Shown here in pieces: positions 8,013 to 19,014 of a stretch of DNA of 64,000 nucleotides; within the stretch, counting starts at the first letter, position 1, and every line of letters begins with the position of its first letter. The stretch comes from PHBD01 sp964578535 (GTDB lineage Bacteria; Desulfobacterota; Syntrophia; Syntrophales; PHBD01). The position numbers and the translations under genes are program-made. The stretch lies in the NCBI GenBank assembly GCA_964578535.1, contig CAZODI010000001.1, forward strand, positions 124,001 to 188,000, given 5' to 3'. A model generated the notes under the pieces. That model was not told where the DNA came from, did no database searches, and worked only from the letters and a program-made list of their open reading frames with translations.

Positions 8013-9902
8013 TCAGAGCCAGCGGTCGCTCTTCATCTTTTCCTCGTACTCGGCCTTCAGGGCGATCTGCGTCGCCTCGGCCATGTCCTCGGCCCGCTTG
8101 ACCCAGTCCTCGAACTTGATGTCCAGCCCGAAGACGCCCACCATCTCGTCCTGGTCATCGACGATGGGAGCCGACACGGTGATGCACAGCGCGCCGGTCA
8201 GCTTGGAGATGTAGAAGTTCGTCACGTGGCTCTTGCCTGTCTGGATAGGCCGGATGAACCACTCCCGGTCGGACTGGTCCGTCCCGACGCCGTAGTGCTC
8301 GAACCGTGTGCGGTCCGCCAGGGCGGTGATGTTCCGGGTCGTCTTCCGGCCGTTCATGTCCACCACGTAGGCGAACTGGATGGATGGATGGTCTTCCAGG
8401 ACCTTCTCCATGACGGGCTCCTGGAGCTCCGGCTTCATGGTCTTCATGGCCGGATCCTCGAGGGCCTGCCGGACCACCGCCATGGCCGCCTGGGCGGCCC
8501 GATGCTTGATCTTGTCCAGGTCCGACATGAACAGCTCCGGCAGGTACTTCCGCACCAGCCGGTCCATCTCCTCGTGGGAGATGCTGGTCACGCGCCCGGC
8601 CTCGTACTGGTCGGCGATCCACTTGTGAATCCTGGAGACGCCCGGGTGGCGCTTGTCGACGGCGCTGTCCCCCTCCAGCCCCAGGGTGGAATTGATCCAG
8701 AAGGCGACTCCCGACTTTCCGGAGACGTCCGAGACCATGGGTGTGATCGGCCGCTTGAGGAGCTTTGCCGTGTCGAAGATGTTGTAGATCTCCTCGCACT
8801 TGATCAGGCCGTCGGCGTGGATCCCCGCCCGGGTCACGTTGAAGTCGGCTCCCACGAAGGGGTAGTTGGCGGGGATCTTGTACCCCACCTGCTTGTCAAA
8901 GTACTGGGCGATCTCCGTGATCACCGTGGTGTCGATGCCATCGGTGCCGCCCGTGAGGGAGAGGTACTCGATGATGAGGGCCTCGACAGGCGGATTGCCC
9001 GTCCGCTCACCCAGCCCGAGGAGCGTACCGTTGGCGGCGCTGCAGCCGTATAGCCATGCCGTGGTGGCGTTGATCAGGGCCTTGTGGAAGTCGTTGTGGC
9101 CGTGCCATTCCAGGAGTTCCCCGGGCACGCCCGCGTCCTCGATGAAGGCCCGGACGAGCTTTTCGACACTCCGGGGCAGGGAGGCGCCGGGATAGGTCAC
9201 GCCGTATCCCATGGTGTCGCAGAGCCGGATCTTGATGTCGATGCCCGATTCCTCCCGGAGCTTCATCAGCTCGATGGCGAAGGGGATGCAGAATCCATAG
9301 ATATCCGCCCGGGTGACGTCCTCGAAATGACAGCGGGGCTTGATCCCCGCATCGAGGATGGCCTTCACGATGCCCAGGTAGCCGTCCATGGCCTGACGCC
9401 TGGTTTTGTTGAGTTTCAGGAAGATATGGTAATCCGACACGGAGGTCAGGATTCCCGTCTCCCGAAGCCCGGCCTGTTTCACGAGATGCACGTCGTCGAT
9501 GGCTGCCCGGATCCATCCGGTCACCTCCGGGAAGGGAAACCCCAGGGCCTGGCACCGCTCCACCGCCTCCCGGTCCCGGTTGCCGTAAAGGAAGAACTCT
9601 GTCTGCCGGATGACGCCGCGGGGTCCCCCGAGGCGGTGCATGAACGTGAAGAGGTCGACGATCTGCTGGACCGTGTAGGGCGGCCTGGACTGCTGGCCGT
9701 CCCGGAAGGTCGTGTCGGTGATGAAGATGTCGTCCGCCGGGTTGATCGTCACGATCTTGTGGTCGAAGTCGATCCGGCAGACCTCTTCGTAGGGGAACAC
9801 CTCCTTCTGGAGGTTGGGCTCGTCGATGTCCTTCAGCTCGTACTTCCAGAATTTCGAGTGCTCGTGATCCAGCACCTTCCTGTATTTGTTCCATTTTGCC
9901 AT
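8013..9902 (-). CDS. Re-citrate synthase-like HMGL-family enzyme with C-terminal PDC/Cache-like domain
   Basis: Residues about 55-360 are a DRE-TIM (HMG-CoA lyase-like) barrel: FITDTTFRDGQQSRPPYT at the start, CHFEDVTRAD, LCDTMGYG and WHGHNDFHKALINA, with metal-binding Asp and His residues. Isopropylmalate, homocitrate and Re-citrate synthases share this core. The overall length near 70 kDa matches the Re-citrate synthase described in Syntrophus, which replaces the ordinary Si-enzyme in making citrate from oxaloacetate and acetyl-CoA. After an alpha-helical region, residues about 500-600 (FAYVVDMNGRKTTRNITALA, then REWFIRPIQTGKSHV, GALCITVSAPIVD and MVGVFGLDI) look like a PDC/Cache ligand-binding fold, usually found in extracytoplasmic sensors. 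AGGAG precedes ATG 9902. It lies 45 bp after aspS, so hisS-aspS-this gene is probably one operon. Homocitrate or 2-isopropylmalate synthase remain alternatives. Confidence 0.8.
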   Translation of the reverse strand: MAKWNKYRKVLDHEHSKFWKYELKDIDEPNLQKEVFPYEEVCRIDFDHKIVTINPADDIFITDTTFRDGQQSRPPYTVQQIVDLFTFMHRLGGPRGVIRQTEFFLYGNRDREAVERCQALGFPFPEVTGWIRAAIDDVHLVKQAGLRETGILTSVSDYHIFLKLNKTRRQAMDGYLGIVKAILDAGIKPRCHFEDVTRADIYGFCIPFAIELMKLREESGIDIKIRLCDTMGYGVTYPGASLPRSVEKLVRAFIEDAGVPGELLEWHGHNDFHKALINATTAWLYGCSAANGTLLGLGERTGNPPVEALIIEYLSLTGGTDGIDTTVITEIAQYFDKQVGYKIPANYPFVGADFNVTRAGIHADGLIKCEEIYNIFDTAKLLKRPITPMVSDVSGKSGVAFWINSTLGLEGDSAVDKRHPGVSRIHKWIADQYEAGRVTSISHEEMDRLVRKYLPELFMSDLDKIKHRAAQAAMAVVRQALEDPAMKTMKPELQEPVMEKVLEDHPSIQFAYVVDMNGRKTTRNITALADRTRFEHYGVGTDQSDREWFIRPIQTGKSHVTNFYISKLTGALCITVSAPIVDDQDEMVGVFGLDIKFEDWVKRAEDMAEATQIALKAEYEEKMKSDRWL

Positions 9903-9947
9903 GGTATGGGTCTCCTGTCGGAAAAAAGGGTTCTGCGCCCGGCTGCC

Positions 9948-11718
<1,771 letters not shown>

Positions 11719-11726
<8 letters not shown>

Positions 11727-13002
11727 GGTCTTCTGCTCCTCTTTGCAATGCTTCCATTTTCCCGGTGATGCCCGCAAGATCGAGGGGAACCGGGGTCTGC
11801 GAACTGTTCTTCAAGTCCCGGAAGACGCCGGTATGTTCGGCGATCTCGCGGTCTCCGATAATCAATGCGTAACGGCAGCCGAGCTTGTCGGCCCGCTTCA
11901 TCTGGCTCTTCAGGCTCTTCCCGGCGTAGTCTATCTCGACCTCGACGCCCTCCAGGCGCAGGCGGTTCGCCAGTTCGAAGGCGATTTTCTGGGCCTCGGC
12001 GCCCAGGGCGGCAATGAACAGCGCCGGCTCGCGGCGGAAGTCCTCCGCTCCCCCCGGCATCAGCGATACCAGGCGCTCGAAGCCGATGGCGAAGCCGATT
12101 CCCGGGATGTCCGGCCCACCCAACTGCTGCACGAGCCCGTCGTAGCGGCCGCCGCCCACGACGGCGTTCTGCGCGCCCAGGACGTCGGTGGTCACCTCGA
12201 AGGTGGTCCGGGTATAGTAATCGAGGCCTCGCACCATGCGGTTGTTGATGGAGAACGGCACGCCGAACAGGCCGAGGGATTCCTGGACGGTTCCGAAGTG
12301 TGCACGGCAGTCGTCGCAGAGGAAATCGGCCAGGCGGGGCGCATGCTCGACGGCGGCCCGGCAGGACTCGATCTTGCAGTCGAAGACCCGCAGGGGATTG
12401 GTCTGGATCCGCCGGCGGCAATCCCCGCAGAGCTCTTCTTCCCGCCCCTGAAGGTGGGCGACCACGGCCGACCGGAAGGCGGGGCGGCACAGGGGGCATC
12501 CCAGGGAGTTGATCTCGACATGGGAGTTCGTGAGGCCCACCGCCTTGAGAAAGTGGGTCAGCATCAGGATCAGCTCCGCGTCCACCCGCGCATCGTCCAG
12601 GCCCAGGATCTCGGCGTCGATCTGGTAAAACTGGCGGTAGCGTCCCTTCTGGGGCCGCTCGCGGCGGAACATGGGGCCGATCGTGTAGAGCCGGGCCACC
12701 GGTTCGGAGGCGAACAGGGCGTGTTCGATGTAGGCCCGGACGACCCCGGCGGTCGCCTCCGGCCGCAGGGTCAGGGACTCGTCCCCCCGGTCGGTGAAGG
12801 TGTACATCTCCTTCTCCACGACGTCGGTGGTCTCGCCGATTCCCCGGGCGAAAAGCTCCGTCTTTTCAAGGATCGGAATGCGGATGTCCCGGAAGCCGAA
12901 GGCGTGGAAGACCCGACGGGCCTGCTCTTCGACGAACAGCCACTGGCCTGCCTCGGCGGGCAGGATGTCTTTGAAGCCCCGGATGGCGCTGATGGTTTCC
13001 AT
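11719..13002 (-). CDS. hisS: Histidyl-tRNA synthetase
   Basis: The 427-residue protein has the HisRS layout. IRGFKDILPAEA is at the N-terminus. Motif 1 surrounds FGFRDIRIPILEKTELF. LRPEATAGVVRAYIEH and GPMFRRERPQKGRYRQFYQ are motif 2. RGLDYYTRTTFEV and GGGRYDGLVQQLGG are the histidine-specific blocks, and IGFAIGFERL is motif 3. A C-terminal anticodon-binding domain follows. CRPAF, CGDCRRR and CDDCRA suggest a small Cys-rich insertion often seen in bacterial HisRS. It is the first gene of the hisS-aspS-citrate synthase operon, overlapping aspS by eight bases. Confidence 0.96.
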
Positions 13003-13206
13003 GGCGTAAACAAACCCTTTTTCTCAAAGAGCGGATTCCTAACACAGATGCCAGGGAAAGGCAACCGCATTATAGGCCGGGCCGGGACAGGAGGGGCGTT
13101 CGACGGACGTTCCTCCCGTTCGATGCACCGACCCGGCGCGCTGTTCCTCCACTCCCCCCTGGCCGGACCGGGTTCAAGGCTTTTCCGCGAACGGGGCGCC
13201 GCAGGC

Positions 13207-15759
13207 TCAGGAAGTCCCTCCGGCCCTCGGGCCGTCCTTCAGAAACGTGTCGACCTCGATCTTCCGCCCGTCCGTTGTGACCGTCACGGCACCGGAGCGG
13301 TCCGTCCGGTAGACCGCCGACCCGACGGCCCGGCAGCGCGCCAGCAGGTCCGGATGGGGATGACCGAAGAGGTTATCCCGGCCGGCGCTGGCGATGACGA
13401 CCTTCGGGGCGATGCTCTGGAGGAAGGGGAGTGTGCCGGAGGTGCGGGCGCCATGGTGGGGGGCCAGCAGGATCGATGCGGACAGGTCCCGTCCCGACCG
13501 GGCGAGTTCCTCCTCCACCCGGCCCGAGATGTCCCCGGGAAGCAGCATGCCGACCTCGCCCATGGTCAGGCGAAGGACGAGGGAAGAATCGTTGGCATCC
13601 CCGTAATCGGTCACGCCGGCTGCCGATTTTGGGGACCGGGGGGACGGGTGGAGGAACTCGAACCGTACGCCATCGAGGAAGATCGGCTCCGAGGCGTTGT
13701 TGACGGTCCGGAGGGCAATGCCCCGGTCCTCCAGGATCCTACGGAGCGGCTGGAACTCCGGGGAGGAGGCGGCCTCGGCGGTTGTCCAGAATTCGCCGAC
13801 CCGGAAGTTTTTCAGGACAAAGGGGATGCCCCCCATGTGGTCCGGGTGGGGATGGGACAGGACGACGGCATCGATCCGGAGGATCCTTTCATGCCAGAGA
13901 AACGGGGCGAGGACCTGTTCCCCCGTATCGAAACGGGAGATCCCGTGCACGCCGCCGCCGTCCACGAGAACGCGGCTTCCCCGAGGCAGGCGGAGGAGGG
14001 TGGCGCTTCCCTGCCCGACGTCGACGGCGGTGACCCGGAGCGTTCCGGGACGGCGGTCCGTCAGCAGGAGATATGTGCTCTGGACGACAAGGAACAGGAC
14101 GCAGGCCCCCGCGATCCAGGCGAAGGGGGCGAACGGACGTTTGCTTCGTTCTTCCCGGCCGTCCGTTGTGTCGCGAGTACCCCGCCCCCGCCGTTCGGCC
14201 AGGACCTCGATGCACAGGACCGAAGCGACAAGGAGGATGTAAAAGACGGCCAACTGCAGGATGCCGGGCGTCGGCACATAGAGAGACGCCCAGGGAAGGG
14301 AGGCCAGCGAGGACAGGAGATCCAGGGAGACCTTGACGAGCAGGGCCGCCGCGGAGGTGAGGACGGACGCAAGGCCGTTGGAGAACAGCCAGGCCAGGAT
14401 CAGGAGCGTGCACAGAGGGATCGCCAGGAGCCCCAGGATCGGAACGACCAGCAGGTTGGCCGCCAGCGCGATCAGGGAGATCCGGTTGAAATGGAAGGCC
14501 ACCAGCGGCAGGGTCCCCAGCGTGGCGGCCAGGGTCACGACGACGAACAGGGCGGCCTGGTGGAGGGCCTTCCGGAAGAGGCGTGCCGCGGGCGGACCCT
14601 TGTCCGGATCCGGCCTGGGAATCCAGAGGGCGAGCCGCGGCGCGATGAAAAGAAGGGAGGCGACGGCGGCGAAGGAGAGCTGAAAGGACACGTCGAAGAG
14701 CGAGCCCGGCGAGACCATCAGGATGACCATGGCCGCCAGGGCCAGGACGTTGTACAGGTCCCGCTCCCGGCCGATCAGGAGGGCGGCCATCAGGGCCAGC
14801 ACCATGATGGCCGCCCGGAGGACCGAGATCCCCGCGCCGGCGACCAGCGTAAAGGCGAGAACGGGAACGACCGCCAGGGCCATGGCCAGGGGACGGACCG
14901 GAAAGGCCAGGAGGATCGTTTCCGACCGGGACAGCGCCGCCCGGAACAGGAAAAAGAAGAACGCGGCGATGATCCCGATGTTGAACCCGGAGATGGCGAT
15001 GATGTGGGACGTCCCCGTACGGTTGAAGTCTTCCGTGACGCTTTCCGGGATCTCCTTCGCGTCGCCCAGGATGACGGACTGGATCACCTCCCGCTCGGGA
15101 GAAGGCGCATGCCCGTAAATGAACCGCTTCAGCCCTTCCCGGAAGGATTCCAGCCCGGCGCGGGCGGGATTGCCCGTGTCCTTCCGGATGAGGATGACCG
15201 CCGACGGGTCCGCCAGGGAGGCCCGGAGCCGGATGCCCTGCAGGCGCAGATGCCGCTCCGCGTCGAATCCTCCGGGATTGTGAAAGGAGGAGGGAACCCG
15301 GAGGCGGGCGCGAAAGCGCAGAAGGTCGCCGTAGACGAAATCGCGGGGCGCCGGATCCTTCAGGGAGAGCAGCACCTTTCCCGTCGCGGGCTCCCAGTTT
15401 CCGCCGCGGAGGGCCTGAGAGGAGCAGACGGTCAGGTCCGCCCTGTCGGGGGAGCGCCGGGGATGCTCGCAGACCGTCCCCTGGACGGTCACCGGGTCCC
15501 GCCCCGAAAAACGGGACACCGAATCCGGGGGCGGGGGGCCATACAGGGAGCTCTGCGTGAGGATCGCCGCCGTGACGGCCATCCCGGCGCAGACCATCCA
15601 GATTGCCGCCCGGCTCCGGCGGCGGATCCGGAAGGCAAGCAGAAGCAGGAGAACCGCGGCCAGCGCGGCCGGCAGGATTGCCCCGGGCAGATGCAACCAT
15701 GACCCGATGAGGATTCCCGCGATCTGGAACGCCAGCAGCGGCAAGAGCGGTCGCTTCAT
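13207..15759 (-). CDS. comEC: ComEC/Rec2-family DNA-uptake membrane protein
   Basis: ComEC forms the inner-membrane channel for single-stranded DNA in natural transformation. The protein starts with hydrophobic helices and an OB-like DUF4131 region. The Competence domain follows (GTSHIIAISGFNIGIIAAFF, then AGAGISVLRAAIM) with many membrane segments. A C-terminal MBL-fold domain has VDVGQGSATLL, LVDGGG, LSHPHPDHMGGIPF and LLAPHHGARTSG. The length of 850 residues is full for a three-domain ComEC. The ATG at 15759 (MKRPLLPLL) is preferred over one six codons upstream. It is divergent from pilS-like. The nearby T2SS/pilus-type genes could provide an uptake machine, but no comEA is seen. Confidence 0.93.
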   Translation of the reverse strand: MKRPLLPLLAFQIAGILIGSWLHLPGAILPAALAAVLLLLLAFRIRRRSRAAIWMVCAGMAVTAAILTQSSLYGPPPPDSVSRFSGRDPVTVQGTVCEHPRRSPDRADLTVCSSQALRGGNWEPATGKVLLSLKDPAPRDFVYGDLLRFRARLRVPSSFHNPGGFDAERHLRLQGIRLRASLADPSAVILIRKDTGNPARAGLESFREGLKRFIYGHAPSPEREVIQSVILGDAKEIPESVTEDFNRTGTSHIIAISGFNIGIIAAFFFFLFRAALSRSETILLAFPVRPLAMALAVVPVLAFTLVAGAGISVLRAAIMVLALMAALLIGRERDLYNVLALAAMVILMVSPGSLFDVSFQLSFAAVASLLFIAPRLALWIPRPDPDKGPPAARLFRKALHQAALFVVVTLAATLGTLPLVAFHFNRISLIALAANLLVVPILGLLAIPLCTLLILAWLFSNGLASVLTSAAALLVKVSLDLLSSLASLPWASLYVPTPGILQLAVFYILLVASVLCIEVLAERRGRGTRDTTDGREERSKRPFAPFAWIAGACVLFLVVQSTYLLLTDRRPGTLRVTAVDVGQGSATLLRLPRGSRVLVDGGGVHGISRFDTGEQVLAPFLWHERILRIDAVVLSHPHPDHMGGIPFVLKNFRVGEFWTTAEAASSPEFQPLRRILEDRGIALRTVNNASEPIFLDGVRFEFLHPSPRSPKSAAGVTDYGDANDSSLVLRLTMGEVGMLLPGDISGRVEEELARSGRDLSASILLAPHHGARTSGTLPFLQSIAPKVVIASAGRDNLFGHPHPDLLARCRAVGSAVYRTDRSGAVTVTTDGRKIEVDTFLKDGPRAGGTS

Positions 15760-15844
15760 GCGTCCATTGTACACCATTCCCCGGAAAAGTTCCTGTTGAT
15801 CGGGAGATCCCTCCCATAGTAATCAGGAGCACCGCCGGATTCCG

Positions 15845-17590
15845 ATGAAAACTCGACGGCGGACGCCCCCGGACGGGCGGGAAGGATCCACCCGGATGAC
15901 CGAACCGTTTGCGCTCAACGACGAGAACACACCGACCCGGCTTCGGATCCTCCTGCTGTCCCGCCTCCTCATCACGACGCTTCTCCTGGCGATTTACCTC
16001 TACCTGCAGTTTCAGGAGGAGGAGCTGCTCCCGGAGATCTCCATCCCCGGGTTCGGGGCGGCCATCTTTGCCGGTTTCGCGCTTGCGGCCGTGTACACGG
16101 TTTTCAGGTACTTTGTTGCCGACGCCCGCCTGAATGTTTATCTGCAGGGTGTGGGAGACGTTTTCCTGGTGACCGGGCTGGTTCATGCCACCGGCGGCGT
16201 CGTCAGCGTCTACGCCGTGTTCTACCCCCTGATCGTCATCTACAGCGTGTTCTTTCTCGGGCGGGGCGGAGGGATGATCATCGCCTCGCTGTGCAGTGTC
16301 TGCTACGGTCTCCTGCTCGACCTGGAGTACTATCGCATCGTTCCCGTCGGGGACTACGTCCACTTCCAGTTCTACGATCAGCGGGCGGGGCATGTCTTCA
16401 CCCGGATCGTGACCTACATTGTTTCCTTCTACATCATTGCCTTCCTGGCGAGCTTCGTCGTGGAGCGCGAGCGGCGGGCCCGGACTCTCCTGGCGGAAAA
16501 GGAGACGGCCTTCGACCAGCTCGACCTGCTCCACCGGAGCATCATCGAATCCGTGGATGCCGGAATCGTGACCACGAACCTTTTGCAGCAGGTCAAGTCG
16601 TTCAACCGGGCGGCCACGCAGCTGACGGGCTTCTCTTTCCGGACCGTGGAGAACCGGAACATCAACGAGGTGTTTCCCGGTTTTGCCCGCGCCGCCGGCC
16701 TCGCGGATGACCGGGATCCCGGCGGCGTTCCCCGCAGCCGCTTCGAGATGCCCTTCCGGGGCAACGACCGGGAAGAGATGATCCTCGGGTGCGCCGTCTC
16801 CCCGCTCAAGGACAAGAGAGACCGGAGAATCGGCCATATCCTCGTTTTCCAGGACCTGACGGCCATCAGGCGCATGGAGGAGTCCGTCGAGAAGAGCAGG
16901 CGCCTGGCCTTCATCGGTGAAATGGCCGCCGGGCTGGCCCACGAAATCCGAAACCCCCTGGCCTCCATCTCCGGGTCCATCCAGGTCCTCAAAAACAGCC
17001 TGGTCCTGCCCGATGCGGACCACCGGCTCATGCAGATCATCCTGCGGGGCCGGGAGCAGCTTGAGAACGTCGTCCGGGATTTTCTTCTCCTCGCGCGCCC
17101 GAGTACCGGCATTCCCGAGTCCTTCGATCCCCGGGCGGTGATCGACGACGTCATCGAGTCGCTGCGCTACGTGGCGGACTGGAATGAGGGCGTCCAGGTT
17201 GTCAGGAATTACCGCCATTCCGGCTTCATGTCGGCCAACCGGACGGAATTCCGGCAGGTCCTGTGGAACCTGCTCCTCAATGCGGTTCAGGCGATGCCCG
17301 AGGGAGGCACGCTTACGGTGGAGACGGACATGGCGGAAACGGCGGACGAAAAGCGGTTTCTCCAGTTGAGAATCACTGACTCCGGGCCGGGCATCGGCTC
17401 ATCGGACCTTGAAAAAATATTCGAACCTTTCTATACGACCAAGGAGCGTGGAACGGGGCTGGGACTGGCCATCGTCAACCGCATCGTGGAGGGGATGGAG
17501 GGGAGCATCGCCCTGGATACCCTTCCCGGGCGAGGGACGACGTTTCGGATCCGGCTGCCCCTTCCGGAGAGCAAGGCAGGGGCACCGTAA
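15845..17590 (+). CDS. PilS-like sensor histidine kinase with PAS domain
   Basis: The N-terminal about 210 residues hold several membrane helices (RILLLSRLLITTLLLAIYLY first), as in PilS. A PAS domain covers residues about 230-345 (LHRSIIESVDAGIVTTN). HisKA has the phospho-acceptor His366 in MAAGLAHEIRNPLASI. The HATPase_c domain has the N box LWNLLLNAVQAMPEG, G1 DSGPGIG, F box FEPFYTTKERGTGLGLAI and G2 GRGTTF. ATG 15896 (MTEPFALND) is an alternative start with GGAAGGA upstream. The next gene encodes a sigma-54 response regulator 30 bp downstream, so the pair matches PilS-PilR, which controls type IV pilin and related genes; no pilA is in view. Confidence 0.88.
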   Translation: MKTRRRTPPDGREGSTRMTEPFALNDENTPTRLRILLLSRLLITTLLLAIYLYLQFQEEELLPEISIPGFGAAIFAGFALAAVYTVFRYFVADARLNVYLQGVGDVFLVTGLVHATGGVVSVYAVFYPLIVIYSVFFLGRGGGMIIASLCSVCYGLLLDLEYYRIVPVGDYVHFQFYDQRAGHVFTRIVTYIVSFYIIAFLASFVVERERRARTLLAEKETAFDQLDLLHRSIIESVDAGIVTTNLLQQVKSFNRAATQLTGFSFRTVENRNINEVFPGFARAAGLADDRDPGGVPRSRFEMPFRGNDREEMILGCAVSPLKDKRDRRIGHILVFQDLTAIRRMEESVEKSRRLAFIGEMAAGLAHEIRNPLASISGSIQVLKNSLVLPDADHRLMQIILRGREQLENVVRDFLLLARPSTGIPESFDPRAVIDDVIESLRYVADWNEGVQVVRNYRHSGFMSANRTEFRQVLWNLLLNAVQAMPEGGTLTVETDMAETADEKRFLQLRITDSGPGIGSSDLEKIFEPFYTTKERGTGLGLAIVNRIVEGMEGSIALDTLPGRGTTFRIRLPLPESKAGAP

Positions 17591-17620
17591 GATCCGGTTC
17601 CCCGGACAGGAGATACGGAC

Positions 17621-18988
17621 ATGGCGAAGATCCTGATCGTGGATGACGACCAGGGCGTGCGGGAGCTGCTCGAGATCATGCTCACCCGGGAGGGGTATGT
17701 GGTGACCTGCGCCTCCGATGCCGACAAGGCGCTGAGCCGCTGCCGCAAGACGGCGTACGACCTTGTCATCACCGATCTGAAAATGCCCAAGATCGACGGC
17801 ATCGAGTTCATCCGCCGCCTCAAGGACGTCGCCCCCGCCACCATGGTCATCCTCATTACCGCGTATGCGTCCCCGGAGACCGCTCTCCTGGCCATGAAGG
17901 AGGGGGCGTATGATTACGTCGAAAAGGGGTTCGACTTCGAGGATCTCAAGACGATCATCCGCAACGCCCTCGACAAGAAGGGTGTGCGGACCGAGGACGC
18001 CCGCTTTCTCCAGCAACTCGAGGACGTCGTTTCCTTCGGCGAGATGATCGGGAAAAGCCGGGAGATGCTCAAGATCTACGGGACCATCAAGAAGGTCGGC
18101 GAGACCTCCGCCAACATCCTGATTTTGGGGGAGAGCGGGACGGGCAAGGAGCTGGTGGCGAAAGCGATTCACGAGCACAGTCCCCGCAGGAAGCTACCCT
18201 TCGTGGTGATCAACTGCGGCGGCATTCCCGAGAACCTGCTGGAGTCGGAGCTGTTCGGGCACATGAAGGGCACCTTCACGGGCGCCCTGACGGACAAGCC
18301 GGGGCTCTTCGAGATCGCCCGCGGGGGGACCGTCTTTCTGGACGAGATCGCCGAGCTGTCCCCCTTTCTCCAGGTCAAGCTGCTCAGGGTCGTTCAGGAA
18401 AAGACCTTCCGGCGCATCGGGGGAGCCGAGGAGATCCGGGTGGACGTCCGGATCATTTCCGCAACCAACCAGGACCTGGCAAAGAAGGTTGGGGAGGGGA
18501 CCTTCCGGGAAGACCTCTTTTACCGGCTCAATGTGATTCCCATTCACCTGCCGCCGCTCCGGGAACGGAAGGAAGACATCCCGGCGCTGACCCAGTTCTT
18601 CATCGAGAAGTACTCCAGGGCCTTCGGGAAGCAAGTGCAGCGGATCTCCACGTATGCCATGGAGCTCTTGATGGGCTACCCCTTTCCGGGGAACGTCCGC
18701 GAGCTGGAGAACATCATCGAGCGCAGCATCGCCCTGGAGACGTCGAACATCATCCTCCCGGAAAACCTGGTGCTGTCCGGGAGCGCCTCCGCACAGACTC
18801 CTCCGGTCATCGACATCGATATCCCCCCGGAGGGAATTCTGCTGAATGATGAGCTGGCGGAGGTCGAGCGCCGGATCATCCGGAAGGCGCTCCTCCAGAC
18901 AGAGGGATCCAAGACGAAAGCCGCCGAGCTTCTGCACGTGAGTTTCGATTCCCTGCGGTACCGCATGGAAAAACTGGGAATCGCCTGA
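17621..18988 (+). CDS. Sigma-54-dependent response regulator (PilR/NtrC family)
   Basis: The 455-residue protein has a receiver domain (LIVDDDQG acidic pocket; phospho-acceptor Asp52 in VITDLKMPK; conserved Thr and Lys), an AAA+ domain from about residue 135 and a Fis-type helix-turn-helix at the end (TKAAELLHVSFDSLRYRMEK). Walker A is GESGTGKE and Walker B GTVFLDEIAEL. The sigma-54-contacting loop is GTFTGA rather than GAFTGA; PilR proteins often vary here (GSFTGA in Pseudomonas), so it is likely functional. Co-transcribed with the histidine kinase just upstream. Regulation of pilus or secretion genes is an inference from family and context. Confidence 0.92.
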   Translation: MAKILIVDDDQGVRELLEIMLTREGYVVTCASDADKALSRCRKTAYDLVITDLKMPKIDGIEFIRRLKDVAPATMVILITAYASPETALLAMKEGAYDYVEKGFDFEDLKTIIRNALDKKGVRTEDARFLQQLEDVVSFGEMIGKSREMLKIYGTIKKVGETSANILILGESGTGKELVAKAIHEHSPRRKLPFVVINCGGIPENLLESELFGHMKGTFTGALTDKPGLFEIARGGTVFLDEIAELSPFLQVKLLRVVQEKTFRRIGGAEEIRVDVRIISATNQDLAKKVGEGTFREDLFYRLNVIPIHLPPLRERKEDIPALTQFFIEKYSRAFGKQVQRISTYAMELLMGYPFPGNVRELENIIERSIALETSNIILPENLVLSGSASAQTPPVIDIDIPPEGILLNDELAEVERRIIRKALLQTEGSKTKAAELLHVSFDSLRYRMEKLGIA

Positions 18989-19014
18989 CCCGAAACCACG
19001 ATCGAGGATAACCG

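Noticed and set aside
13889..17218. Open frame of 1109 codons on the minus strand
   Set aside because: Overlaps comEC in another frame and pilS antisense; an artefact of GC-rich codons.
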